From Pedobacter cryoconitis (GTDB lineage: Bacteria; Bacteroidota; Bacteroidia; Sphingobacteriales; Sphingobacteriaceae), in NCBI GenBank assembly GCA_019352875.1, contig JAAAFW010000006.1, positions 960,284-1,024,283 on the forward strand: a DNA stretch of 64,000 nucleotides, given 5' to 3'. The position numbers and the translations under genes were made by a program. The notes below the pieces were generated by a model. It was given only the letters and a program-made list of their open reading frames with translations, had not been told where the DNA came from and made no database searches. Positions 35,668 through 46,127 of the stretch are shown here, in pieces; the first letter of the stretch is position 1, and each line of letters opens with the position of its first letter.

Positions 35668-37776
35668 TTGGATAATAGTAAAATAAAGAGATATACCGTT
35701 ACGGCGGCTTTACCCTATACGAATGGTCCGGTTCATATTGGTCACCTGGCAGGTGTATACTTGCCTGCTGATACTTATGTGAGGTTTTTAAGAGCTAATA
35801 ACAGGGACGTGAAATTCATCTGTGGGTCTGATGAAAATGGAGTACCTATAACGCTGAAGGCGAAAAGGGAAGGTGTGAGTCCACAGGAGGTTGTAGATAA
35901 ATATCACAAAATCATCGGAGATTCATTCCGTGATTTTGGAGTTTCTTTTGATATCTATCACAGGACTTCTTCTCAAATGCATCATCAGACTGCGTCTGAT
36001 TTTTTTGAGACGCTTTATAATAAAGGAGTATTCACTGAGGAAGTAACCGAGCAATACTATGATGAAAAGGCGCAGACTTTTCTTGCAGACCGATACATTA
36101 CCGGTACTTGCCCGAAATGTGGTTTTGAGAATGCATATGGTGACCAATGTGAGAACTGTGGCAGCACATTGAATGCTACTGATCTGATCAATCCAAAATC
36201 TACTTTATCTGGTGAGCCTCCTGTTAGGAAAGAAACTAAGAACTGGTTTCTACCGCTCGAGAAATATGAAGACCAGCTACGTACGTATATTGAAAATCAT
36301 AAAGAGTGGAAGCCAAATGTATATGGTCAATGCCAAAGCTGGTTGAATGCAGGTCTACAGCCAAGAGCGATGACCCGCGATCTGGACTGGGGTGTTAAAG
36401 TGCCTCTGAAAGATGCTGCCGGGAAGGTGCTCTATGTTTGGTTCGATGCTCCGATCGGTTATATCTCTGCAACACGTGAGTTATTTGAGTATGCACGTCT
36501 TGATGTCTGGAATCCAAAATCTGAAGAATATTATATCAATCAGAATGGAGTACAGAAGGGAAACTGGGAAGATTACTGGAAAGATGATTCCACTAAGCTG
36601 GTTCATTTTATAGGAAAGGATAATATCGTATTTCATTGTATAATATTTCCTGCAATGCTGATGGCACATGGTGGCTATACATTAGCTGATAACGTGCCTG
36701 CAAACGAATTCCTGAATCTGGAAGGTCAAAAGATTTCCACCTCAAAGAATTGGGCTGTTTGGTTAAATGAATATCTTGTCGAGTTTAAAGATAAGCAGGA
36801 TGTATTGCGTTATGTACTTACGGCAACGGCACCGGAAACTAAGGATAATGATTTTACCTGGAAAGATTTTCAGGCCAGAAATAATAACGAATTAGTAGCT
36901 GTATTTGGGAATTTTGTGAACAGGGTTGTTGTGCTTACTCATAAATACTTTGGTGGTAAGGTACCTATGTTGATGGATGTTACACCTGAAGACCAGCTGG
37001 TAATTGATGAACTGGCAGCTGCTCCAGCTAAAATTAGTGCATCTATCGAACAATACAGGTTTAGGGAAGCTCTTACGGAGGTAATGAATGTAGCACGTAT
37101 TGGTAATAAATATCTTGCGGAAACTGAACCATGGAAAGTTATAAAAACGGATGAAGACCGTGTCAGAACCATATTAAACATCAGTTTGCAAATTGTAGCC
37201 AGTTTAGAAATTCTAGTAGAGCCATTCCTGCCTTTTACGGCCGATAAATTGATGAAAATGCTGAGTTACGGTGGTCATCAGTGGGAAGATGCTGGTAAAA
37301 TGAACTTATTGGTTCGTGGGCATCAGTTAAACGAACCAGTTCTTCTTTTTGAGAAAATAGAAGATTCCGAAGTGGAAGCTCAGATTGATAAATTAAATAA
37401 GAGTAAAGACGACAATATTAAAGCTAATACTATTGCGACTCCTGCAAAGGAAAATATAGATTTTGAGCAATTCAGTGCAATGGATATCCGTGTGGCGACA
37501 ATTATTGCAGCCGAGAAAGTAGAGAAAACGAAAAAGCTTCTTAAACTAACCTTGGATACGGGTATTGATGAGCGGACAGTAGTTTCCGGTATAGCTGAAT
37601 ACTTTAAGCCGGAGGATATTATTGGAAAACAGGTTAGCGTGCTTGTTAACCTGGCGCCCCGTGAAATCAAGGGTGTGGTCTCACAGGGAATGATTTTAAT
37701 GTCTGAAAATGCAAATGGAGAATTAACATTTGTTGCGCCAATAGAAAATCACAATAATGGAAGTATAGTCAGATAA
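35668..37776 (+). CDS. metG: Methionyl-tRNA synthetase
   Basis: 702 aa. The start is TTG at 35668; no ATG lies between the upstream open frame and the conserved [19 protein letters not shown], so a TTG start is required. HIGH motif at 23-26; zinc-binding part [18 protein letters not shown]; the KMSKS equivalent is [11 protein letters not shown] at about 350. The C-terminal ~110 residues are a dimerising tRNA-binding domain ([35 protein letters not shown]). It charges tRNA-Met in the cytoplasm. It is followed by a terminator. Confidence 0.97.
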   Translation: MDNSKIKRYTVTAALPYTNGPVHIGHLAGVYLPADTYVRFLRANNRDVKFICGSDENGVPITLKAKREGVSPQEVVDKYHKIIGDSFRDFGVSFDIYHRTSSQMHHQTASDFFETLYNKGVFTEEVTEQYYDEKAQTFLADRYITGTCPKCGFENAYGDQCENCGSTLNATDLINPKSTLSGEPPVRKETKNWFLPLEKYEDQLRTYIENHKEWKPNVYGQCQSWLNAGLQPRAMTRDLDWGVKVPLKDAAGKVLYVWFDAPIGYISATRELFEYARLDVWNPKSEEYYINQNGVQKGNWEDYWKDDSTKLVHFIGKDNIVFHCIIFPAMLMAHGGYTLADNVPANEFLNLEGQKISTSKNWAVWLNEYLVEFKDKQDVLRYVLTATAPETKDNDFTWKDFQARNNNELVAVFGNFVNRVVVLTHKYFGGKVPMLMDVTPEDQLVIDELAAAPAKISASIEQYRFREALTEVMNVARIGNKYLAETEPWKVIKTDEDRVRTILNISLQIVASLEILVEPFLPFTADKLMKMLSYGGHQWEDAGKMNLLVRGHQLNEPVLLFEKIEDSEVEAQIDKLNKSKDDNIKANTIATPAKENIDFEQFSAMDIRVATIIAAEKVEKTKKLLKLTLDTGIDERTVVSGIAEYFKPEDIIGKQVSVLVNLAPREIKGVVSQGMILMSENANGELTFVAPIENHNNGSIVR

Positions 37777-37801
37777 ATCAACTTTTATCTTAAAAGGGTG
37801 T

Positions 37802-37840
37802 AAAAAACGGTATAAATCTTAAGGTTTATACCGTTTTTTT
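37802..37840 (+). terminator. Rho-independent terminator of metG
   Basis: A 15-bp stem, AAAAAACGGTATAAA (37802-37816) against TTTATACCGTTTTTT (37825-37839). Confidence 0.9.
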
Positions 37841-38326
37841 ATGTCTTTCATCTTATTTGTGTCTGTATTTCTTATTTTTCTACCGAGCCGATAGGTTTCT
37901 TATTTTATATATCTAGTTATTTATGGAGTATTTGACCTACGGTAATGCTTCTTTTTTATGAAATCAAGAGGAGTATGTTGTTTCATTTCTCCTAATTTGA
38001 TCAAATAATTGATAATTCCGTGCTGTTTCGTCTATCTGTTGATGGATTTTTGAAGTCATATGTGATTTTGATATCAAAAATTGGTTTTTCTTCATTTTTT
38101 CAGTAATTGTGGAAGAAATTTTGATTCAAAAAGTGTATTTAACTATATAATTTCGATGTTTCTTATAAAAAGATAACAATTTCAATTCGATCGATTTGCA
38201 ATGTAAAAAACACTTTTGTAGTGTCATTATTTAGTCATAAAATTATTACATACAATAATAAAAATATTGTATTGTAGCTCAATTATTATATTAGTCGCTA
38301 ACTATTATTAACTAAACTAAATTTTT
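37841..38326 (+). promoter_or_regulatory. Upstream region and promoter box of SusC 4
   Basis: An AT-rich 486-bp region without a supported gene. Near its end is TATATTAG (38287-38294), 33 nt before the ATG, and an ATTATTAACTAAACTAAA leader shared with the SusC genes at 25135 and 29943. There is no ECF sigma/anti-sigma pair next to this operon, so the regulator is elsewhere. Confidence 0.5.
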
Positions 38327-41300
38327 ATGAAAAAACTTTTACAAAGTTTGTTCGTAATGATGCTGTGCGCAAACCTCGCATTAGCTCAGGACCGGACAAT
38401 TTCAGGAACAGTTATATCCGGAGAGGATAATGCCCCGATTCCGGGAGCGACTGTTAAATTCAAAGGAGTCAAAGGCGGAACACAAACTGATGCCTCAGGT
38501 AAGTTTTCCGTAAGACTTCCTTCAGAAGTCAAAGTTGTTGAAATTTCTTCTCTCGGTTTTACCTCTCAGGAAATCGCCGTTGGTAATTCAACTGTATTGA
38601 GAGTTGTATTGGAGAGTGATGCTCAAACTTTAAGCGACATTGTTGTTGTTGGTTATGGTACCCAAAACCGTAAAGATGTAGCAGGATCTGTTTCAAAAGT
38701 TTCTGGTGATTTACTGCAGAATAACCCTGCACCTTCCTTCGACAGAATGCTTGCTGGTAAAGCTACTGGTGTACAGGTAATCACACCATCAGGAATATTA
38801 GGTGCTGCACCGCAAATTAGAATTCGTGGTGTGAACTCAATTACGTCTGGTACTACACCTTTATTTGTAGTAGACGGAGTGCCTGCGGTTAGCGGTGATG
38901 TCGGCGGATTTACAGCAACAAATGCGCTTGCCGATATTAATCCAAATGATATTGAATCATTGGAGATATTAAAAGATGGAGCAGCTACAGCTATTTACGG
39001 TTCACGTGCGGCTAATGGTGTTGTATTAATTACCACTAAAAGAGGTAAAAATGGTGTCCAGTTTAACTATGATGGCTGGACGGCTATTGCAAATGTTTCA
39101 AAGAGATTTGACCTGTTAAATGCAGATCAGTTCATTGAGATTGCGAATGAAAGATTTACAAATGCAAATCAAACGCCTCAAGCTAAACCGACTCCGGATG
39201 GTAATGGCGGATTTGTGAATACTGATTGGCAAGATGCAGTCTTCCAGCAGTCAATTCAGCAAAATCATTCCGTTTCTGCTTCCGGCGGTACGGATAAAAC
39301 CAAATACTATTTCTCTTTAGGTTATACTGACCAAAAGGGAGCGATAGTTTCAAACGAATTGAGACGCTATTCTTTCAGAGCAAACGTCGATCAGAAAATT
39401 AATAACTTCCTGACTTTCGGAATTACCTCAGGTGTAACTTATCAGCGGAATCTTGGGCCACTTGCTGGGTCAAATAACCTTTCTGGTAACGTATTTGCAG
39501 CGACAAGAATGCTTCCTAACGTTCCAGTTTACAATTCAGAAGATCCTACAGGATACAATATCAGTCCGGACAGAAGATCTTTAGGAGCAGGGGCAAATTT
39601 AAGTCCTATCTCTGATGGAATTCCTAATATCCGTTTTGTATTAGATAACAATGTTCGTAAGTCGCAAACTTTAAGGTTGTTAGGGTCTACTTATTTAGAG
39701 GCGAAAATTTTAGATGGTCTTAAAATCAGAACTCAGTTAGGTATCGACGGATCTTTTGTAGACGATTTTATTTATACTGATCCAAGAACTGGTGATGGGT
39801 TGAGCGCAAATGGATCTATGTCTCAGGCTTATAATCCGTTCTTCAGATATAACTGGCAAAATATATTGAGTTACACCAAATCCATTAATGGTGAACATAA
39901 TATTGATGTAACATTGGTTTCTGAATTGCAAAAACAAAGATCTTCTTTTTATCAGGCAAGCGTTTCCAATTTGCTGAATGTTTATTTTAACGAGAATATT
40001 ACCAGTGGAACATTTATTACGCCAACGGTTTCCGGCGGTTTGACAAAAAATGCCATTGAATCTTACCTGGCTAGGGTAAACTATAACTTTAAAAATAAAT
40101 ACTACGTTACAGGATCCATCAGAAGAGATGCTCTTTCTGCTTTACCTAAAGAAAACCGTGTTGGTTATTTCCCAGGGGTAGGACTGCAATACCGTTTAAG
40201 TCAGGAGGATTTCTTTAAATCTTCGGATGCGTTTAGTTTTGTATCTGATCTGCGTATTAAAGCATCCTTCGCTAAAGTGGGTAACACTGATATCGGAAGT
40301 TTCCCTTATTTCGGAACCTATGGTGCAGCTTTATATGGCAATCAGGGGGGTATAGGATTCAATAATACAGGGAACCCTTTACTGAAATGGGAATCGCAGA
40401 AAAAATACGATGCAGGTCTGGAATTAGGCATGTTTAACAACAGGTTAAACTTTAGCGCGACTTATTGGAAACAAGTTACAGATGATTTGATTCTGGCAGC
40501 TCCAACTGCTCCATCTTTAGGTATTCCTACGAACTCAATCAACACAAACGTAGGTAGCATCGAAAATAGTGGATGGGAGCTCTCTGTAAATGGTGATATC
40601 GTTACATCAGCTAAGTTCAAATGGAACGCAACATTAAACTTCTCTACGCAGCAGAATAAAGTAACAGCTTTGGTTAACAACAGAGATATTATTACTGATT
40701 ATAACATTATCCGCGTTGGAGAGTCTATCCGTTCTATTTATGGATATCAATACATGGGTGTGAATCCTGCTAATGGAAATCCATTGTACATGAAAGGTAA
40801 TGGAACGGTTATTCAGGGTAGAATAAGTAACACTTCCTATTATACTTATGATCCTGCTAATCCTAATTATTTCTTTAATAATGCTTTACCAGTTGATCCG
40901 GTTACAAATCCTGACAACAGGTCTTCACTGTCAGGCAGCGACAAAAAAGTATTAGGTAATTCTCTTCCTAAATGGTTTGGAGGATTTAATAATACATTCA
41001 CTTACAGTAATTTTGACCTGAATGTCTTCCTAAGATTCCAGGGAGGTAATTACGTGATGAACCGTACCCGTCAGGATCTTTTAAGCAATAACTTTGTAAA
41101 CAATAGTACAGAGGTATTAAATAGATGGCAGAGTGTTGAAAATCCTGGTGATGGTCAAACGCCTAAATTGTGGGCTGCAAGAGGTGGATTCATTAATTTA
41201 GATAACAATGCTACGACTCGTTTCGTAGAAAAAGGCGACTTCTTAAGAATGGATAACCTGGCTCTTGGTTATACAATTCCTTCTGAGGTTATCAAAAAAG

Positions 41301-41482
41301 CTGGTTTAAGCAGACTTAGAGTATACGCTTCTGCCCAAAACCTATTTGTAATTACTGGTTATAAAGGATTAGATCCTGAAACAACTGGAAGTGGTACGTT
41401 AACAACTTTAGGTACAGGTGTAGACTTTAATGGTAACCCACAGTTGAAAACATTTACATTCGGTCTGAACATTGGCTTTTAA
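38327..41482 (+). CDS. SusC/RagA-type TonB-dependent transporter
   Basis: 1051 aa. Signal peptide 1-20 (NLALAQD); regulatory domain about 23-100; plug with LSDIVVVGYGTQNRKDVAGSV, IRIRGVNSITSGTTPLFVVDG, DGAATAIYGSRAANGVVLITTKRG; barrel ending KTFTFGLNIGF. It is the closest paralogue of the SusC at 29943 over the whole length. It is paired with the SusD gene 26 bp downstream. Confidence 0.95.
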   Translation: MKKLLQSLFVMMLCANLALAQDRTISGTVISGEDNAPIPGATVKFKGVKGGTQTDASGKFSVRLPSEVKVVEISSLGFTSQEIAVGNSTVLRVVLESDAQTLSDIVVVGYGTQNRKDVAGSVSKVSGDLLQNNPAPSFDRMLAGKATGVQVITPSGILGAAPQIRIRGVNSITSGTTPLFVVDGVPAVSGDVGGFTATNALADINPNDIESLEILKDGAATAIYGSRAANGVVLITTKRGKNGVQFNYDGWTAIANVSKRFDLLNADQFIEIANERFTNANQTPQAKPTPDGNGGFVNTDWQDAVFQQSIQQNHSVSASGGTDKTKYYFSLGYTDQKGAIVSNELRRYSFRANVDQKINNFLTFGITSGVTYQRNLGPLAGSNNLSGNVFAATRMLPNVPVYNSEDPTGYNISPDRRSLGAGANLSPISDGIPNIRFVLDNNVRKSQTLRLLGSTYLEAKILDGLKIRTQLGIDGSFVDDFIYTDPRTGDGLSANGSMSQAYNPFFRYNWQNILSYTKSINGEHNIDVTLVSELQKQRSSFYQASVSNLLNVYFNENITSGTFITPTVSGGLTKNAIESYLARVNYNFKNKYYVTGSIRRDALSALPKENRVGYFPGVGLQYRLSQEDFFKSSDAFSFVSDLRIKASFAKVGNTDIGSFPYFGTYGAALYGNQGGIGFNNTGNPLLKWESQKKYDAGLELGMFNNRLNFSATYWKQVTDDLILAAPTAPSLGIPTNSINTNVGSIENSGWELSVNGDIVTSAKFKWNATLNFSTQQNKVTALVNNRDIITDYNIIRVGESIRSIYGYQYMGVNPANGNPLYMKGNGTVIQGRISNTSYYTYDPANPNYFFNNALPVDPVTNPDNRSSLSGSDKKVLGNSLPKWFGGFNNTFTYSNFDLNVFLRFQGGNYVMNRTRQDLLSNNFVNNSTEVLNRWQSVENPGDGQTPKLWAARGGFINLDNNATTRFVEKGDFLRMDNLALGYTIPSEVIKKAGLSRLRVYASAQNLFVITGYKGLDPETTGSGTLTTLGTGVDFNGNPQLKTFTFGLNIGF

Positions 41483-41508
41483 GCTGTTGTAATTTAAATT
41501 TTGAAAAA

Positions 41509-43134
41509 ATGGATATGAAAATAAAAAATATAAGATTTCGCAGAAGCCTTTCGCTCCTGCTGATTGGCATGACATTAACTGCAATTTCTTCTTGTGAAAA
41601 GCAGACAGATCTCGTTCCAAATAACTCTTTTGCGGAAGGGGATGCATTTGTTACTCCAGATCGCGTTGCACAAGCAGTAAACGGTGTATATAGCGCCGCA
41701 CAGGCAGGGTCATACGTAGATAATACAAACAGGGGTTATCCTTTTGGGGCAGCTAATACAGAGCAACAGGATGCAAGAGGTGAAGATGTGATTGCTGTTC
41801 CATCTTTCTTCGGGATAACATATGAAGGCACGTATTTAGCAAACTCGCCGAATAATACGGCTATGTGGGAAACGTTATATGCAATGATCAACAGGGCAAA
41901 CGTTGTTATCGAGGGTGTTAAAACGGCTGCTGCAAGTAATGTAATTACACCTCAGCTCGCGTTGCAATACGAGGGAGAGGCACGTTACCTGCGAGCTATG
42001 GGGCATCACGAATTATTGGTTCACTTTGCAAGACCATATGGTCAGACTCCGGATGCATCGCATATGGGAGTTCCATATAGAACTGTTGGTATTAATACGC
42101 CTGGTAAAGTAGAGGAAAATCTGGCACAGGGTAGAAATTCAGTGAAAGAATGTTATGATAAAATAATTGAAGATCTGACTTTTGCAGAAACTAATCTTCC
42201 TGCAACTTATGGCACTGGAAATCTTAAGGTAACTCATGCGACCAAGGGAGCTGCTATAGCAATGAAAACCAGAATGTACCTTCATATGGGCAATTGGGCA
42301 AAAGTAATTGAAGAAGGCAATAAAATTATTTCAGCCTCTGCTCCGTTTACAAGTCCGATAGGTGGATATACATTAACAACTTTACCTGACGGTCCATTTG
42401 CGGGGAACTATTCAAATACAGAATCGATCTTCTCAATCGAAAACAATACGAACAGAAGTTCAGGTACTAATGGTTCTATCTCAACCATGTATAGTAAAGG
42501 ACCGGGAAGGGCTTTAATCGCACTTTCTCCACTAATTTGGAATGCACCTTTCTGGAAACCAAACGACTTGAGACGTACATTATTAGCAAATAACGACGCA
42601 ACTGCAACTGTAGCTGCCCGGGCTTATTTTTCTAACAAGTACCGTGATGCTGCAACTTTTACAGATGCTAATCCGATTATTCGTTATGCTGAAGTATTAT
42701 TAAATGTTGCAGAAGCTAGCGCACGTACCGGTGGCGTTAATGATCGTGCATTAAGCTTATTGAATGCAGTTAGAAACAGAGCGGTAACTACCGTGGCCGA
42801 TCAGTATACACTTGGCGGTTTCTCTAGTCCAAATGAATTGATTACTGCGGTATTGAATGAACGACGTATTGAGTTCCTTGCTGAAGGTCACCGTTGGGCT
42901 GATATTCATCGTCTGTCAACTGATGCTGTATTTACTACTGGAGGTATTCCTGCTAAAGTATCATACGCAAACACGACGTATGCTTCCTGGAATGCAACTA
43001 CTCCTTACACTGGAGTAAGGGGAGTTACAGCAATACCTACTGCAGATTTTAGATTTATCTGGCCAATTCCGCAAAGTGAAACGGATAATAATCCGACGTT
43101 AAAATCACAACAGAATCCTGGATGGAATCAATAA
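41509..43134 (+). CDS. SusD/RagB family surface lipoprotein
   Basis: 541 aa; lipobox Cys in AISSCEKQTDLVP. Segments GEARYLRAMGHHELLVHFARPYG, MKTRMYLHMGNWAKVIEEG, IIRYAEVLLNVAEASARTGG, ERRIEFLAEGHRWADIHRLSTD and the C-terminal FIWPIPQSETDNNPTLKSQQNPG define the family. It is a paralogue of the protein at 33101. An in-frame ATG 6 bp downstream (MKIKN) is an alternative start. Confidence 0.94.
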   Translation: MDMKIKNIRFRRSLSLLLIGMTLTAISSCEKQTDLVPNNSFAEGDAFVTPDRVAQAVNGVYSAAQAGSYVDNTNRGYPFGAANTEQQDARGEDVIAVPSFFGITYEGTYLANSPNNTAMWETLYAMINRANVVIEGVKTAAASNVITPQLALQYEGEARYLRAMGHHELLVHFARPYGQTPDASHMGVPYRTVGINTPGKVEENLAQGRNSVKECYDKIIEDLTFAETNLPATYGTGNLKVTHATKGAAIAMKTRMYLHMGNWAKVIEEGNKIISASAPFTSPIGGYTLTTLPDGPFAGNYSNTESIFSIENNTNRSSGTNGSISTMYSKGPGRALIALSPLIWNAPFWKPNDLRRTLLANNDATATVAARAYFSNKYRDAATFTDANPIIRYAEVLLNVAEASARTGGVNDRALSLLNAVRNRAVTTVADQYTLGGFSSPNELITAVLNERRIEFLAEGHRWADIHRLSTDAVFTTGGIPAKVSYANTTYASWNATTPYTGVRGVTAIPTADFRFIWPIPQSETDNNPTLKSQQNPGWNQ

Positions 43135-43185
43135 AATCCAGAATAGAGACCAGATAATTTCAGGTTCTCAATTTAAGGATCATAG

Positions 43186-43223
43186 AAAAGGCTGTCCCAT
43201 TTATTATTGGGACAGCCTTTTTT
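43186..43223 (+). terminator. Rho-independent terminator of SusC/SusD operon 4
   Basis: A 14-bp stem, AAAAGGCTGTCCCA (43186-43199) against TGGGACAGCCTTTT (43208-43221). The core GGCTGTCC is shared with the terminator at 34685. Confidence 0.92.
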
Positions 43224-43304
43224 AAAATAGAACTTTTTTTTAGTAACTTATAAGAGATTTGATTCGAATCTCATTTTTAAACATCCTCTTAATAATATCA
43301 AGAA

Positions 43305-43973
43305 ATGAAAATAACTATTTTTACACTTGTCTCAGGCTTGTTTTTAATGTCTGCAAATACTTATGCACAGCATGTTTTTGTTAACGATAATCAGGGAAAA
43401 GCTGTTGTCGAACACAAATATGAAAACCTGATCGGTTCTCCTTATTTATATGATACATGGGATCCTGGTATAGTTAAATTAGTGAATGGTTCTGTGCTTA
43501 AAGATGTGGACCTTAAATTTGATATGGTTAATGATATTTTATTGTTTAAAGGAAAGAAGGGTGAAACACTTCAATTTGTTGAACCGGTAAAGGAATTTAC
43601 TTTTTCAGGTCCGGAAAAACACAAGATATTCAGAGCTGGTTTCGAATCAACAAAGAATACGGCAGGAAATGCATTTTACGAAGTATTGTTTGATGGTAAT
43701 GTTAAGTTATTGAAGCGTGCAAAAAAAGTTATTATAGAATCCAAAGGATACAATTCTGCCACAGTAACCAAAAATGTCGATTTGGTTGAGAAATATTACT
43801 ATGTCGATGCGAACGGCAAGATTTCAGAGTTTAAAAGTGGTAAAAAGCAGATACTAGGACTTTTTAATAACAAGGCAAAAGAAGTAGAAAAGCTGATTTC
43901 CGATGAGCATTTAGATCTTAAGAACGATGCGGATCTGGTTAAAATATTTCAGTATTATAATTCTACTTTGTAA
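43305..43973 (+). CDS. Secreted protein of unknown function
   Basis: 222 aa with a signal peptide ending at TYAQH. The body is rich in beta-strand-like text and Lys (NGSVLKDVDLKFDMVNDILLF, KKGETLQFVEPVKEFTFSG, KRAKKVIIESKGYNS). No catalytic motif or known domain is recognised; similar proteins occur singly in Sphingobacteriaceae genomes as hypothetical secreted proteins. Its 3' end overlaps the convergent GH92 gene by 11 bp. It has its own start region after the SusD terminator, so it is not part of that operon. Confidence 0.75.
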   Translation: MKITIFTLVSGLFLMSANTYAQHVFVNDNQGKAVVEHKYENLIGSPYLYDTWDPGIVKLVNGSVLKDVDLKFDMVNDILLFKGKKGETLQFVEPVKEFTFSGPEKHKIFRAGFESTKNTAGNAFYEVLFDGNVKLLKRAKKVIIESKGYNSATVTKNVDLVEKYYYVDANGKISEFKSGKKQILGLFNNKAKEVEKLISDEHLDLKNDADLVKIFQYYNSTL

Positions 43974-46038
43974 ATGCACTAGATATCCACGGGATGAAAT
44001 CTCGATTCCCGGGGACTTCTGCTGAAGAAATAATTTCAAGTTCGCCACCCTGCATAATTTCATCTTGTGTAATCCACAAACGGTTTAATTTTTTTCCGTT
44101 TAGGTGTACCGCCTGTATATATGGTTTATTGTCTGCGTAGCCTTTAACTTTTATCCTGAATGACCTGCCTGCTGGCCAATTAAAGGTCACTTGTTCAAAA
44201 AATGGAACATTCAGATAATATACTGGCATACCAACACAAGCGGGAGAAATACCACAAGCGGCCAGTACATACCAGGAAGACATTGCTCCGGCATCATCGT
44301 CCATCGTCCGGATGTATGCCTCCGGTTTGTTTTGATAAATACGGTCAATAAAAGGATCTATTCCCCTGCTGTTATCATTGAAATAGTACTGCACTACGGT
44401 ATCCATACCCAGTTTCCGGATTAATGCCTGCGACTTCCAGGGCTGCCCGGTAGCATTATACATTAAAGGAACTTGTATATCCGGTTCATTGGCATGGTTA
44501 TACTGGTCCTTGCCAAAGAAATCGTCCAGTTGCTGGATATAAGCTTGTTCGCCACCCATTAAATTAATCAATCCTTTCAGGTCAAAGGGAGCAAACCAAC
44601 GGTATTGCAGAATTGTACCTTGATATAAACCTCTTGCCGAAACTCTGTCTACATCCTTTTTACTGATATCCGCAAAATCTTTTTTCCAATACTCTTTATA
44701 TTTTTCCGCTTTTTTCAGGTAGACGTTGCTCAACGTTTTTTCTTTCAGAATATCTAAAATCTGTGCAAGTGCCCAGCAGTCATAACTCGACTCGAGTGTC
44801 TTGTCAGGGTGGCTGTAATCCAGCTTATCTGCGTCTTTTATCAGGGAGTCACGGATTGAAGCGAAATCGACCCGGTAACCTTTTCTGAACGCATCTAATA
44901 AGACCACCATTGCATGTTCTGTTCTTACGGTGTTGGTCGGTTCAGTCTGTGTAGCATAGTCCTGTTTACCGTTCCTGTATAGGTTCTCAATCGAGTTTGT
45001 TATTCCCTGGTAAATATCTGGTAGTGTAATAGATAATAAAGGGAGCTGAGTGCGGTAATTGTCCCAGATTGCCCATCCGTTATATAACTGGGAGGAGTGC
45101 TGCTTGATTTCGCCTTTTGTATTCCTGTAACTGCCGTCTTTTTCGGTAATCAGATATGGGGACTGCAAGCCTCTGTAATATAAGGAGTAGAATAAATTTG
45201 TTCTGTCCTGATCTCCTTTAACGTCAATACTTCCTAAAACATCGTTCCAGCGTGAAATAGTTGACTGAAGCATTGCTTCGGCATTCATTGTGCTAAGATT
45301 AGCCCTTGCGTGCGACACGTCTACTGAAGAAAAGGCTATCCTGATAGTTGCTTCTTTGGCATCTGGTAAAAGTTCTGCCTGAAGTTTATGATCGGCTAAT
45401 GTGGTCCATTTCACAGGGGTGTTAATTTTCAATGTATAATAAATCTTGTAACTACCGACATTACAAGTTGTACGAGCCTGTATATAACCACTGATTTCCT
45501 GTCCATTAATCTCATGCTCTTCATTTTGAAACTGATTGGCTAAAGTATGGCTGAGATCAATATAAAATCCTTTCTTTCCTTCTGGAAAGATGTAAGTTTC
45601 CAACCCTTCGTTCTCGTGAACAATAAGGTCAGCTTTAATCTGGTTTGTGAAGCTTACTTTATAATTTCCGGGAGATGCTGTTTCTGCGGTTTTTATAAGT
45701 TGTGACTGCATAGGCTTTTCTCCAAGAAAGGGCTTAATTAGAATATTGCCACCGCTGCCCTGACAGCCTACTCCCTCAATCCTGTTATGTGTAAAGCCTT
45801 CAAATATTTTCGCTTTGTATTCATAACCAGCATGTAGTTTGGGATAGGTTTGAGGGCCGATACTCATCATACTAAATGGGTAACTAGCTGCAGGAGATAG
45901 CTGTCCCCGGTCTCCGGAGGTCCCCAGAAATACATTTACATTTCTGGAGTAATTTACTTCTTTTCCCTTCATTTCAGACTGTCCCTGGGCGAAGAGCGCC
46001 ATAGGAATGAAGAGCAGCGTATACAAATATTTGTTCAT
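43963..46038 (-). CDS. GH92 family alpha-mannosidase (secreted)
   Basis: The start is probably the ATG at 46038 (MNKYLYTLLFIPMALFAQG), a good signal peptide, giving 691 aa; the frame begins at 46053. GH92 hallmarks: VNVFLGTSGDRGQLSPAASYPFSM, GFTHNRIEGVGCQGSGGN, WAIWDNYRTQLPLLSI, and DDDAGAMSSWYVLAACGISP with MPVYYLNVPFFEQV. The family are calcium-dependent exo-alpha-mannosidases that trim mannans and N-glycans. It is 89 bp downstream of the SusD gene, so SusC, SusD and GH92 form one operon, probably for alpha-mannoside uptake. Confidence 0.93.
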   Translation of the reverse strand: MNKYLYTLLFIPMALFAQGQSEMKGKEVNYSRNVNVFLGTSGDRGQLSPAASYPFSMMSIGPQTYPKLHAGYEYKAKIFEGFTHNRIEGVGCQGSGGNILIKPFLGEKPMQSQLIKTAETASPGNYKVSFTNQIKADLIVHENEGLETYIFPEGKKGFYIDLSHTLANQFQNEEHEINGQEISGYIQARTTCNVGSYKIYYTLKINTPVKWTTLADHKLQAELLPDAKEATIRIAFSSVDVSHARANLSTMNAEAMLQSTISRWNDVLGSIDVKGDQDRTNLFYSLYYRGLQSPYLITEKDGSYRNTKGEIKQHSSQLYNGWAIWDNYRTQLPLLSITLPDIYQGITNSIENLYRNGKQDYATQTEPTNTVRTEHAMVVLLDAFRKGYRVDFASIRDSLIKDADKLDYSHPDKTLESSYDCWALAQILDILKEKTLSNVYLKKAEKYKEYWKKDFADISKKDVDRVSARGLYQGTILQYRWFAPFDLKGLINLMGGEQAYIQQLDDFFGKDQYNHANEPDIQVPLMYNATGQPWKSQALIRKLGMDTVVQYYFNDNSRGIDPFIDRIYQNKPEAYIRTMDDDAGAMSSWYVLAACGISPACVGMPVYYLNVPFFEQVTFNWPAGRSFRIKVKGYADNKPYIQAVHLNGKKLNRLWITQDEIMQGGELEIISSAEVPGNRDFIPWISSAFTK

Positions 46039-46127
46039 ATTAATTTTAGTCAATAAAGAAATGGCGGGGAGTATAGGTCCCCGCCATTTTCATATGGTCT
46101 TAGATTGGAGTGTGAACCTCCTGAAAA

